From the NCBI RefSeq assembly GCF_000243415.2, contig NZ_KI912270.1:3286001-3350000 (forward strand): a stretch of 64,000 nt of DNA. Direction: 5' to 3'. Under the pieces are notes generated by a model. It saw only the letters and a program-made list of their open reading frames with translations. It was not told where the DNA came from and made no database searches. The stretch is from Mycolicibacterium tusciae JS617 (lineage in GTDB: Bacteria > Actinomycetota > Actinomycetes > Mycobacteriales > Mycobacteriaceae). Positions within the stretch are counted from its first letter, which is position 1, and every line of letters starts with the position of its first letter. Positions 27,619-35,939 of this stretch are shown here, one piece after another. A program made the translations under genes and the position numbers.

Positions 27619-28104
27619 ATGCAGTTGCGTACGCTCGTCCCCACTGCCCTGGCTGTGACCGCCACGGGGGTTATCGGCGGGCTGGCGAGTCGTCCGGCGC
27701 AGTCGGCCTGGTTCGCCAAGCTGAAGAAGCCGCCGTATCAGCCTCCGCGCCTGGCCTTTCCGATTGTGTGGAACCTGCTCTACGCGAATATCGCCGCCAC
27801 ATCGGCGGCCACGCTGGACGAACTCGAGGAACGTGGCCTGCATCAGGAACGACGTGCCTACATTGCCGCGCTGGCGTCGAACCTGGTGCTCAACGCCAGT
27901 TGGTCCTGGCTGTTCTTCAACCAGCGACGGCTGGGGACGGCCGCGGTCGCCGCCGGGGTGCTTGCAGCCAGCAGCGCCGACCTGACCAGGCGCTCGATGT
28001 CCGTACAGGGCGCCAAGGCCGCTCCACTGGCCGCCTATCCCGCCTGGTGCACGTTCGCCACCGCGCTGTCGACCCACATCTGGGCCCTCAACAGGCGGCG
28101 CTGA
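27619..28104 (+). CDS. tspO: TspO/MBR-family membrane protein
   Basis: 161 residues with five hydrophobic segments. KKPPYQPPRLAFPIVWNLLY is the TspO hallmark (Pro-rich loop into helix 2), and ASWSWLFFNQRR matches helix 4. TspO proteins bind tetrapyrroles and sterols. A Shine-Dalgarno GAGGAG precedes the ATG. Its stop overlaps the start of the SOUL heme-binding gene (TGATG), which suggests the pair works together in tetrapyrrole handling. The N-terminal AVTATGVIGGLASR is the first helix. Confidence 0.9.
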   Translation: MQLRTLVPTALAVTATGVIGGLASRPAQSAWFAKLKKPPYQPPRLAFPIVWNLLYANIAATSAATLDELEERGLHQERRAYIAALASNLVLNASWSWLFFNQRRLGTAAVAAGVLAASSADLTRRSMSVQGAKAAPLAAYPAWCTFATALSTHIWALNRRR

Positions 28105-28769
28105 TGCGACTCATCGACATTCCCGGCCAAGCCGCAGAATCGATCCTCTCGATCGTCGGTATCCGCGTCGGCACCGAAGAACCCCACTACCTGGCGACCC
28201 CGCTGACCGACAACGTGACGATACGGCGGTACGGCCCCCGAATCGCCGCCGAGACGACGGTGGACGCCGACGACGAACGCGCCCGCAATATTGGCTTCCG
28301 CCGCCTGGCGGGCTACATCTTCGGCGCCAATCACCGCGACCAGACGATTGCGATGACCGCACCGGTCAGCCAGGAAACAGGTGATCGAATCGCGATGACC
28401 GCACCCGTCGCACAGGTCCGTGACGGCGAAAACACCTCGGTCATCCGCTTTTTCATGCCGTCCAAGTGGACGATGGAGACGCTGCCGAAACCCGACGACG
28501 AGCACGTCGAGTTGGTCGAGGTTCCCGCCGAGACCTACGCCGTCCTACGGTTCACCGGTGACCGCAGCCCGTCAGCCGTCACCGCCCGGACAACCGAACT
28601 GCGGAAAATCCTGGGCGACAACGATGTCGATGCGGTAGGCGAGCCGGTCGCGTGGTTCTTCGATCCTCCGTGGACGCTGCCGTTCCGGCGGCGCAACGAG
28701 ATCGCGATCCCGGTCGCGCCACCCGACCTAGACAGCCTTACGAGTACTGCTTGCGCAGATCCTTCTTGA
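28104..28769 (+). CDS. SOUL-family heme-binding protein
   Basis: 221 residues of the SOUL/HEBP fold. VTIRRYGPRIAAETTV opens the domain, and FRRLAGYIFGANH, IAMTAPVSQ and a repeated IAMTAPV are strong family signatures, as is FFMPSKWTMETLPKP. It is expected to bind heme or a porphyrin in the cytoplasm. The start overlaps the tspO stop by one base; the open frame further upstream is over tspO and not coding. Its 3' end overlaps the convergent acyl-CoA ligase by 32 bases. Confidence 0.9.
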   Translation: MRLIDIPGQAAESILSIVGIRVGTEEPHYLATPLTDNVTIRRYGPRIAAETTVDADDERARNIGFRRLAGYIFGANHRDQTIAMTAPVSQETGDRIAMTAPVAQVRDGENTSVIRFFMPSKWTMETLPKPDDEHVELVEVPAETYAVLRFTGDRSPSAVTARTTELRKILGDNDVDAVGEPVAWFFDPPWTLPFRRRNEIAIPVAPPDLDSLTSTACADPS

Positions 28770-30291
28770 GGATCTTTCCGGTCGGGTTGCGCGGCAACTC
28801 GTCGTGGACATCGACGGACTTGGGGCACTTGTAGGCGGCCAGCCGCTCTCTCGCAAAGGCGATCAGCTCAGCTTCGGTGGCCTCACCGTCAAGCTGGACA
28901 ACGGCTTTGACGACCTCGCCCCACTTTTCGTCGGGTATTCCGATGATTGCGACGTCGACGACCGCCGGATGCTCGGCGAGTACCCGCTCCACCTCGATGG
29001 AATAGATGTTCTCGCCACCGGAGATGATCATGTCCTTCAGCCGGTCCTCGACGAAGATGTAGCCGCCGTCGTCGACGCGACCGATATCACCGGTGCGGAA
29101 CCAGCCATCCTCGGTGATCGACTCGGCGGTCGCCTCCGGCTTGTTGTGATAGCCCTTCATCAACTGTGGTGAGCGGAACCACAATTCGCCCTGCTCACCC
29201 TCGGGTACGTCGTCGAGAGTGTCGGGGTCGACCACTCGCACCTCGGCGTTGGGAACCAGCGTGCCGGCACTCGATAGGCGCTCCTCCTTGCCGGGGTCAC
29301 GGTGGGCCTCGGGAAGCAGGTGGCTGATGACGCCGCACAGTTCGGTCAGACCGTACGCCTGCATGAAATCGGTGTCGGGCCATGCTTCCAGCGCCTTGCG
29401 CAACAAGGGAAGCGGCATCGGCGACGCGCCGTAGGCGAAGGTCTTCAGCGATCCGAACAGCTTGACGGCATCCTCACCGGAGTCGAGCACCTTGGCCAGC
29501 ACCGCGGGCACCAGGAAGGTTCTGTTGGCGCCCTTGAGGATTGCGCCGGCCAGTGAAGCACCGTCGACCTCGCGGGTCATCACGCTGGGGAAACCGTCGT
29601 GGATTCCGAATTGCACGTAGGACGAGCCGCCGACGTGGAACAGCGGCATCGACACCATGTTCTTGTCGCCCTCGTCGAACTCGAACCCCTCGTGCGCATT
29701 CACGGTGTGCGCAATGATGTTCGCCTGAGTCAGCTGAACGCCCTTGGGTTTGCCCGTGGTGCCTGACGAATACATGATGATCGCGACGTCGTCGGGTTCG
29801 ACATCATCGGCTCGCCCGGTCGGGGTGGCCGACGCCAGCATCGCCTCGTATTCGTCGCCGTCGCCGCCCTCTGGAGTCACCTCGATGAGGTGCTCGACAT
29901 GGGTGAGCTTGTCGCGGATCTTGTCGATGTTCTCCCGCAGGTCCTTGCCGACGATCAGCAGCTTGGCACCGGAGTCGTTGAGCACATAGTCGAGTTCGGA
30001 GGCCGCGAGCCGGAAGTTGATGATTGCGGTCGCCGCACCCAGCGAGGCCGCGGCGTACGTCATCTCCACGCAGGCAGGGTGGTTCTTGTCGAGGAACGCC
30101 ACCACGTCGCCGCGTTTGACACCGCGCTCCTTCAGCGCGCCTGCCAGCCGGCGCACGCGGTCATTCCACTGGGCCCACGTCCAAGATCGGTCGAGGTAAT
30201 CGAACGCCTCGGCGTCGGGTTTGGTTTCGGCCCAGTGAGCCGTGCGTTCGTCGAGGAATCGGGGTTCGGCCAGCGCTTCAGACATGCCCAT
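28738..30291 (-). CDS. Fatty-acyl-CoA synthetase (FadD-type, AMP-forming)
   Basis: 517 residues. The ATP motif is MYSSGTTGKPKGV, then YGLTELCG, and the hinge is TGDIGRVDDGGYIFVEDRLKD. The catalytic Lys is in PTGKILKKDLR. It activates a carboxylic acid to its CoA thioester. It is not fadD8, which is at 48046-49656; its closest relative in the window is 60151-61704 (shared IIGIPDEKWGE and ELIAFARERLA). ATG 30291 or 30285 are both possible. It follows the amidohydrolase by 29 bases, so they may be co-transcribed. Confidence 0.88.
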   Translation of the reverse strand: MGMSEALAEPRFLDERTAHWAETKPDAEAFDYLDRSWTWAQWNDRVRRLAGALKERGVKRGDVVAFLDKNHPACVEMTYAAASLGAATAIINFRLAASELDYVLNDSGAKLLIVGKDLRENIDKIRDKLTHVEHLIEVTPEGGDGDEYEAMLASATPTGRADDVEPDDVAIIMYSSGTTGKPKGVQLTQANIIAHTVNAHEGFEFDEGDKNMVSMPLFHVGGSSYVQFGIHDGFPSVMTREVDGASLAGAILKGANRTFLVPAVLAKVLDSGEDAVKLFGSLKTFAYGASPMPLPLLRKALEAWPDTDFMQAYGLTELCGVISHLLPEAHRDPGKEERLSSAGTLVPNAEVRVVDPDTLDDVPEGEQGELWFRSPQLMKGYHNKPEATAESITEDGWFRTGDIGRVDDGGYIFVEDRLKDMIISGGENIYSIEVERVLAEHPAVVDVAIIGIPDEKWGEVVKAVVQLDGEATEAELIAFARERLAAYKCPKSVDVHDELPRNPTGKILKKDLRKQYS

Positions 30292-30320
30292 GAGCGTGCC
30301 ATGACAACTGCGGTTGTCAA

Positions 30321-31928
30321 TCAAAGTTCGCCATATACCTGCCGTCCCGCCAAAAACGTCGCCTGGACGTCGAGGTCCGCGATCGCCTCCGGCGGCACCG
30401 AGCGCGGGTCCGCCGAGAGCACCACCATGTCGGCGTACTTGCCGACCTCGAGCGAACCGACGACGTCGTCGGAGTGCAGTTGCCATGCCGCGTCGATGGT
30501 CTGGGCCCGGATGGCCTGATCGACGGTGATCCGCTGCTCGGGGCCGATCACGCGGCCGCTGGGGGCGGTGCGGGTGACGGCCACGCTGATGTTGCGCAGC
30601 GGTTCCTCCGGCGTGACGGGCGGGTCGTTGTGCAGGGAGATACGCATGCCCGTCGCGACTGCTGAACCGCAAGGCATCCAACGGTTTCCACGTTCGGCAC
30701 CGAACAGGCCGTCGACGACGATATCGCCCCAGTAGTGGATCTGGTCGACGAACAGGCTGCAGGTGACCCCGAGCTCGTGGGCGCGCTGCAGTTGGTCGTC
30801 GCGGATAGCGCCGACGTGTTCGAGCCGCAGCCGATGGTCGTCGCGGGGATGGGAGCGCAGCGCCTCCTCATAGACGTCGAGGATGGTGTCCGCGCCCGCG
30901 TCGCCCTGGACGTGGCAGGCCATCTGCCAGCCCTTCGGGAAGTAGGCGCCGACGATCTCGGTCAGCTGCTCGCGGGTGTAGTTCGCGCAGCCACACGACC
31001 CCTTCGGGATGCCGATGCTGCGGGTCGCCTCGGTGTCCAGGTACGGAAACGACAGGTCGATGTTGCCGATCCACGGCGAGCCGTCGACCCAGATCTTGAT
31101 GCCGGCCTGCCGGACCAGATCGTCGCCGTTGTCGGGCACCATATCGGTGGTCATGGCGGCGGTGGACATCTCGTAGACGCGCAGCCGCACCGTCAGGTCG
31201 TCGCGCATCTCGTTGATCACCGGGCGGAAAATCGGATCGAACGCCATCTCCGAACATGTCGTCAACCCGGCACGATTCAGCCGGGCGAGTTCGGCGCGCA
31301 GCATCGCGGGGTATTCGCTGGGCTGAATCGCGCCCGAGAGCAGCGGGAAGACCGCTCCGATCTCCTGGGCGGACCCGTTGAGTTCGCCGTTGGCGTCGCG
31401 TCCGTAGCTGGCGCCCTTCGGATCCGGGGTGTCGCGCGTCAGCCCGACACGGGCGGCAGCCGCGGAGTTGAAGTAGGCCTTGTGCCCGGAGTTGTGCACG
31501 ATCACCAGTGCGGTTGCGGGGGCGACGCCGTCGAGCCACTCGAGCGTCGGGTCGGGCAGGCCGTGCTGCAGTAGCGCATCCCAGCCGTTCAGGTAGGCGC
31601 CGTCGGCCCCGCGCTTGGCGACCTCCGCTTGGATGGCCGCGACGACGTCGTCGGCCTCTGGCAGTGTCACCGGGCGGATATCGACCATCCGATCCGAGAG
31701 CACGATGGCCTCCATGAGTGGGTGCCCGTGCGCCTCGATGAGGCCCGGCATCACGCAACTGCCTTGCAGGTCAACCGTCCTGGTTTCGTGCCCGATCCAT
31801 TCCTCGACATCGGCTCGCCTCCCGACCGCGACGATGCGGCCGTTCGATACGGCGATGGCCTCGGCGGTCGGTTGCTGTACGTCGACGGTGAGGACAGTTC
31901 CGGTGATCACGAGATCGGCAGTGGGCAT
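30321..31928 (-). CDS. Amidohydrolase family 3 (YtcJ-like), Rv0552 type
   Basis: 535 residues. The metal motif HGHP is at about 67, a Lys or carboxylated position lies in the middle, and LEHVGAIRD and LHNDPPVTPEEP carry later His and Asp ligands, as in amidohydrolase_3 enzymes. GKYADMVVLSADP is the usual beta-sandwich close. Substrate unknown; N-acyl amides or formamides are typical. The counterpart Rv0552 lies between fadD8 and menC in M. tuberculosis. Here it lies 53 bases downstream of the mce operon on the same strand and could be read through from it. Confidence 0.87.
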   Translation of the reverse strand: MPTADLVITGTVLTVDVQQPTAEAIAVSNGRIVAVGRRADVEEWIGHETRTVDLQGSCVMPGLIEAHGHPLMEAIVLSDRMVDIRPVTLPEADDVVAAIQAEVAKRGADGAYLNGWDALLQHGLPDPTLEWLDGVAPATALVIVHNSGHKAYFNSAAAARVGLTRDTPDPKGASYGRDANGELNGSAQEIGAVFPLLSGAIQPSEYPAMLRAELARLNRAGLTTCSEMAFDPIFRPVINEMRDDLTVRLRVYEMSTAAMTTDMVPDNGDDLVRQAGIKIWVDGSPWIGNIDLSFPYLDTEATRSIGIPKGSCGCANYTREQLTEIVGAYFPKGWQMACHVQGDAGADTILDVYEEALRSHPRDDHRLRLEHVGAIRDDQLQRAHELGVTCSLFVDQIHYWGDIVVDGLFGAERGNRWMPCGSAVATGMRISLHNDPPVTPEEPLRNISVAVTRTAPSGRVIGPEQRITVDQAIRAQTIDAAWQLHSDDVVGSLEVGKYADMVVLSADPRSVPPEAIADLDVQATFLAGRQVYGEL

Positions 31929-31980
31929 CGGCCCAGTATGGCGTCGCAGGGTTGCGCCGGTGGGCCGTTCGATGACCGGG

Positions 31981-32790
31981 CTACGGGGTACCGCCGAACT
32001 CAGGACGCAGGCTCGGGCGCAGCGCGGCCAGCGGGATGTGCACCTGCACGGTGCCGCCGTCCATCGACCACTGCATGCGGCCGATCGTGTAGTCCAGCGG
32101 GGTATCGCGGCCGACCGGATAGTCGGGCAGGTAGAGAACCAACTCGTCGGGTGTCAGCGCCCAGGCCCGGTAACCGCCGGAGTACACCTTGTCCGGGGTC
32201 CATCGGTCGGGGGTGAACGGATAGGTGCCAGGCTGATGCGGCGGCGGTGCGGCATCGAGGGCCGCAACGATGAATGGGGCACCGACACGCGGGATCTCGG
32301 CCCCGTGGTCGACTCCCGGTTTGAACAGGTCGGCCAGCTTCAGCTGTCGCCCGCCCGCGAAGGTGAAAGTGCGGTAGGCGTCGCTGATGATGGGTGCATT
32401 CGGGTGTGCGAGGGCGTCGGTACCGACGGTGCCCGAATACATCTCGTGGAAAACGACCGTCATCGCGTCACCGTGCTGGAAGACCTGAAAGCTCTCCTCG
32501 CCGAAGCTGTCGGCAGCCATCTTGGCCGCCGCGTTGCGCCAGTTGTTCATCAGGTTGGCCAGGTACTCCCGGATGGTGGGGTTTTCCACCAGATCGCCCG
32601 GCAACGCCATCTTGATGTCGCGGGTCGCCTTGCGCTCCGACTCCACCGACGTGCTGCAGAACTGCCCGTCCCACCGACCGCCCAGCTCACCGCAGAAGGC
32701 CGGCGCCGACGCCGACGCGGGTGCGGTGGCGACCACAGCCGCAGCCGCCAGAGCTATCGCGCTACTGCGCTTCAGGCGGCGCAGAATCAC
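31981..32790 (-). CDS. MPT64-like secreted protein, last gene of the mce operon
   Basis: 269 residues. The signal peptide LKRSSAIALAAAAVVATAPASA is followed by APAFCGELGGRWDGQFC, which parallels the YCEEL...GQAC start of secreted antigen MPT64, with a Cys pair. The rest (IKMALPGD, RTFTFAGGRQLKLADLF, LPDYPVGRD) fits the RsiV/DUF3298 fold. The GTG start at 32790 overlaps the stop of the Mce-associated gene (GTGA), so it is translationally coupled to the mce operon. The family function is unknown. The frame is open much further upstream but overlaps the neighbour there. Confidence 0.8.
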   Translation of the reverse strand: MILRRLKRSSAIALAAAAVVATAPASASAPAFCGELGGRWDGQFCSTSVESERKATRDIKMALPGDLVENPTIREYLANLMNNWRNAAAKMAADSFGEESFQVFQHGDAMTVVFHEMYSGTVGTDALAHPNAPIISDAYRTFTFAGGRQLKLADLFKPGVDHGAEIPRVGAPFIVAALDAAPPPHQPGTYPFTPDRWTPDKVYSGGYRAWALTPDELVLYLPDYPVGRDTPLDYTIGRMQWSMDGGTVQVHIPLAALRPSLRPEFGGTP

Positions 32791-33437
32791 GGCAGCTCGA
32801 CTTTGCTTGCACGCCAACGACCGTCGACGTTCTCCATCGTCATCTTGATCCTGCTGCGGTCGACACGCGCGTCGGGCACGTTGGTGTTCGACACGGATTG
32901 GTCGACGAACAGCAGCACAACGACTTTCTCCTCGGCCGCGGACTGCACCGCGGAGTCCACGACGACCCCATGCGCTGTCGCCTTGTTGTCGATGAGCAGT
33001 TGTCGCAGCTGCCCGCTCGATTGCGAGTACATGTCCTTGAATTCGCCGGTGGAGCCGTCGAGGACCTGCGCGAAGTTCTCGTCGACCTTGTTCGAGTCGA
33101 TGCTGGTCAACACCTGCGCGTACGCGACGGCAGCTTGCTGGGCCTGCTCGCTCGCCTGGTCGACCTGCCGCTCCTGCCACAGTTGCCACCCGAGAAAGCC
33201 CGATCCGGCAAGTGCGGCAACAAAGATCGCGATCGCCGAGCCGATGAGCAGGCGGCGTGGCCATCGCCGTACCGCGGGCTCCGCGTCGGCAGTGACGTCT
33301 TCGGTGACGTCTTCGGTGACGTCTTCGGTGCCGCCTTCGGTGCCGTCTTCGGCCGCTACTTCTTCGACCGCTACTTCTTCGGCGTCGAGTGTTTCGGCTG
33401 TATCGGGGTCGCGTTTCTTCTGAGACGTCGTTGTCAT
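32787..33437 (-). CDS. Mce-associated membrane protein
   Basis: 216 residues. A very acidic N-terminal tail of about 55 residues is built from short repeats (EDVT units), followed by one membrane helix (LLIGSAIAIFVAALAGSGFL) and an extracytoplasmic domain with an NTF2-like pattern, SGQLRQLLIDNKATAHGVVVDS. Mce-associated (Mas) proteins of this layout usually follow mceF and stabilise the transporter. GAGGAG stands before the ATG at 33437. Confidence 0.83.
   Translation of the reverse strand: MTTTSQKKRDPDTAETLDAEEVAVEEVAAEDGTEGGTEDVTEDVTEDVTADAEPAVRRWPRRLLIGSAIAIFVAALAGSGFLGWQLWQERQVDQASEQAQQAAVAYAQVLTSIDSNKVDENFAQVLDGSTGEFKDMYSQSSGQLRQLLIDNKATAHGVVVDSAVQSAAEEKVVVLLFVDQSVSNTNVPDARVDRSRIKMTMENVDGRWRASKVELP
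33293..33382 (-). repeat. In-frame 12- and 15-base repeats encoding an acidic tail
   Basis: Five 12-base units (TGACGTCTTCGG on the plus strand, three perfect and two diverged) at 33293-33352, then two 15-base units at 33353-33382. All are multiples of three, so copy number can change without breaking the Mce-associated protein frame. Confidence 0.8.
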
Positions 33438-33462
33438 CAACTTCTCCTCACAGGTAGCGCCG

Positions 33463-34713
33463 TCAGCGCGGCGGGTCGATTGGCAGGGTGGGGCCGCCAT
33501 AGGGGGTGGGGATTGTGAAGCGGCCCTGCGGCGTCGGGTCGGTCCTCCGGCCGAGGTCGGCGCCAGGTGGTGGGCCCGCGGTGTCGTCGTCGGCCGGACG
33601 CGGCGCATTCTTCGCCCCGCGGACGAGGACACCCGGATGGTCGTCGCGGCAGTAGGTGTACATGAACGGTTCGGGATAGTCGGCGGATGCCGGTGGTAGA
33701 CGCGGCGTTCCGTAATCACAGGCGTACTGAGGGTAGATGTCACCGGTCGCCCACAGCCCGTTGTCGTGCAGAGTGCTGCTGAGCGCATCGATCAGCGATG
33801 TGCGGTAGGTGGGGAACAGCGCATTGAGCGCGGGCACGCGAAGGTAGAGCAGTCGTGACGTGGTGGTCAGGTTCCCCAGTAGTTGCACCATGGTGTCGGA
33901 GTTGTCCGCGAACAGCGCGTCGACGTCCGACAGCGTGCCCGGTCCCTCATTGGTGAGTCGTCGGTAGCCGTCGCGCATCTTGCTGATCCCGGTGAATGTC
34001 TCGTTGAGATTGCCTGACGCGACGTCGATTCCGGCGTTCTTGTCGGCGACGAGCGTGAACACGGTGCGGCTGTGTCGCAGAACGCTGGTGGTCTCCGGCA
34101 GCACCGAGTCGAGGGTGGACAACAGGAAGGTGCCGCCGTTGATGATGTCGGCAAGCTTGCGCGGACCGTCCTTGCTCAGGCTCAGCTCGGATTTGATCAG
34201 CTCGATCTTGGCCGTGTCGACCTGGGCGAGCGTGCCGTCGGCATTGGCGAGCAATTGGGCAAGGCTGACCGGGACGGTGGCCCGGCCCTGGGCGATGACG
34301 GCGCCGTCGCTCAGATAGGGACCGTCGTTGGACTGCGCAACGAAGTCAATGTACTGCTCGCCAGCGGGCGAAAGCCCCGACACGCGTACATCACTGGATT
34401 CGGGGATGGGCACCTCCGAATTGACGTTGACAATCGCGTTGACACCCGACGGTGTGATGTCCAGACGGTCCACCCGCCCGATCCGCACGCCGCGAAGCGT
34501 GACGTCCTGATTGGGAAGCAGGCCCGCGGACTCCGGCAGTTCGACCGTCACCCGGTAGGTCGATGCCAACGGATTCACCTGCAGCGCACCAAGAGACAGA
34601 TAGCCCGTGGCGACAACCAGCGTCAGGAGCAGAGCGCCCGCGGACAGCCACGCCTTCCGGCGGTGGCCGGCGCGCACCACTGCGACGATGCGATTGGCGA
34701 TGGCGGCGATCAT
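33463..34713 (-). CDS. Mce-family protein MceF
   Basis: 416 residues. An N-terminal membrane anchor (SAGALLLTLVVATGYL) is followed by the MlaD/Mce domain (about residues 45-125: VTVELPESAGLLPNQDVTLRGV then VRIGRVD), a long helical region, and a Pro/Arg-rich C-terminus. Six Mce subunits are thought to form a hydrophobic tunnel delivering lipids or sterols to the YrbE permease. Its start overlaps mceE by four bases. Last of the six mce genes; the Mce-associated gene follows 25 bases on. Confidence 0.9.
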   Translation of the reverse strand: MIAAIANRIVAVVRAGHRRKAWLSAGALLLTLVVATGYLSLGALQVNPLASTYRVTVELPESAGLLPNQDVTLRGVRIGRVDRLDITPSGVNAIVNVNSEVPIPESSDVRVSGLSPAGEQYIDFVAQSNDGPYLSDGAVIAQGRATVPVSLAQLLANADGTLAQVDTAKIELIKSELSLSKDGPRKLADIINGGTFLLSTLDSVLPETTSVLRHSRTVFTLVADKNAGIDVASGNLNETFTGISKMRDGYRRLTNEGPGTLSDVDALFADNSDTMVQLLGNLTTTSRLLYLRVPALNALFPTYRTSLIDALSSTLHDNGLWATGDIYPQYACDYGTPRLPPASADYPEPFMYTYCRDDHPGVLVRGAKNAPRPADDDTAGPPPGADLGRRTDPTPQGRFTIPTPYGGPTLPIDPPR

Positions 34714-35939
34714 GGCGGCGGCTCCTGCCCCGGCGGCGCGCCAGGCGGAGGCGGCGCCCCGGGGGGAGGCGGCGCGACCATCACCTGTCCCGGTTCGGCC
34801 GGATTCGGGATCACCGGCACCTGCGGGACACCGGGCCCCTTGCCGACGATCCGCTCCTGCAGCCGGTAGAGCGTGTACTGCACCGACCCGACGAGCTGAT
34901 GCCAGTTGTACCGCTTGGGACCGTGCAACCCCGGGTCACCGGCGAAGCCGATGTCAGGGATGGATCCCAGAATCAGCCGGTCGGCGCTGGCGTTGACTGC
35001 GATGGCATTGCTGGTCATCGACTTCACGAACGGCGGCATCAGTCGGTTCAACGAATACAGAGTGGCGTCGGGCGTCAGCGCCACCTCGTTCCACGCCCGC
35101 GCGACCTCGTTGGCATCGACGATCACGCTTCGGCCGCTGGTGTCGGTGCCTGCGATCGACGGGAACTTGCGAAGCTGGTCGGAGACGTCGCCCACCTGCG
35201 CGACGAGGTCGGTGATCTGATTGGTGTGGACGGCCAGGGTCTCGGTCGCGGGGCGGGCCTCTGACAGGACATCGGCGAGCGTCTGGTTCTTGGCCTCGAT
35301 GGTGTCGACAAGTCGCGACGTTTCGGTCATCGCGTCAGCGATCTGGTCCGACCGCGAGTTCAGCTTGCCGAGCGTGTGGTTCGTCTTTCGGATGAGGGCG
35401 CCGAAGGCCTGGCCCTGATCCCCGGTCGCCTTGCCCAGACCATTGACGATATTGGTGAAGTTGCGCACCGCGCCACCGTTCACCAGGATCGCGGCCGAGC
35501 TGAGCACCGACTCGACTGTCGCGGCCGCGGTCGTCGCGTCCAGATCGATGGTGTCACCGTTCTTCAACAGTGGCGCATCGGGTTTGGCAGGGCTCGGCGG
35601 CTTCAACGCGACGAACACGTCACCGAGCGGAGTCGCCGACCGCAGCTCCGCGGTGCTGCCCTTCGGCAGCCGCACTCCGTCCATGATGCGCAACGTCGTC
35701 ACGGCGGTGTAGTTGCGGGCGACCATCGATTCGAGTTGCCCGACATCGGCGCCTGCGAGTTTGACCCTAGCGTTGGCAGGCAGATTGAGCGCATTGGAGA
35801 ACACCGCCTTCAGCGTGTAACCGCCGGAACCTGCACCAGGTGCGGGCAGCGGTAGGCTCGCCAAACCTTCGGAAGCACAACTGGATACGGTCAGACATAC
35901 GGCCGTGGCCACCGCGACAACGCCTTTGATGTTGATCAC
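34710..35939 (-). CDS. Mce-family lipoprotein MceE
   Basis: 409 residues from GTG 35939, which overlaps the mceD stop (GTGA). The signal peptide ends in the lipobox VSSC with Cys at about 21, the usual feature of the fifth Mce subunit (LprK/LprN class). The Mce domain begins YTLKAVFSNALNLPANARVKL. The C-terminus is a long Pro/Gly-rich tail (APPPPGAPPPPGAPPG). It is the lipid-anchored member of the transporter. Confidence 0.92.
   Translation of the reverse strand: MINIKGVVAVATAVCLTVSSCASEGLASLPLPAPGAGSGGYTLKAVFSNALNLPANARVKLAGADVGQLESMVARNYTAVTTLRIMDGVRLPKGSTAELRSATPLGDVFVALKPPSPAKPDAPLLKNGDTIDLDATTAAATVESVLSSAAILVNGGAVRNFTNIVNGLGKATGDQGQAFGALIRKTNHTLGKLNSRSDQIADAMTETSRLVDTIEAKNQTLADVLSEARPATETLAVHTNQITDLVAQVGDVSDQLRKFPSIAGTDTSGRSVIVDANEVARAWNEVALTPDATLYSLNRLMPPFVKSMTSNAIAVNASADRLILGSIPDIGFAGDPGLHGPKRYNWHQLVGSVQYTLYRLQERIVGKGPGVPQVPVIPNPAEPGQVMVAPPPPGAPPPPGAPPGQEPPP

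Noticed and set aside
28738..30291. Calling this acyl-CoA ligase fadD8 because it lies near Rv0552 and menC
   Set aside because: The gene at 48046-49656 resembles M. tuberculosis FadD8 over its full length, while this one resembles the ligase at 60151-61704 instead.
33293..33382. Possible CRISPR-like repeat
   Set aside because: Units are 12 and 15 bases, directly adjacent without spacers, and in frame within a gene.
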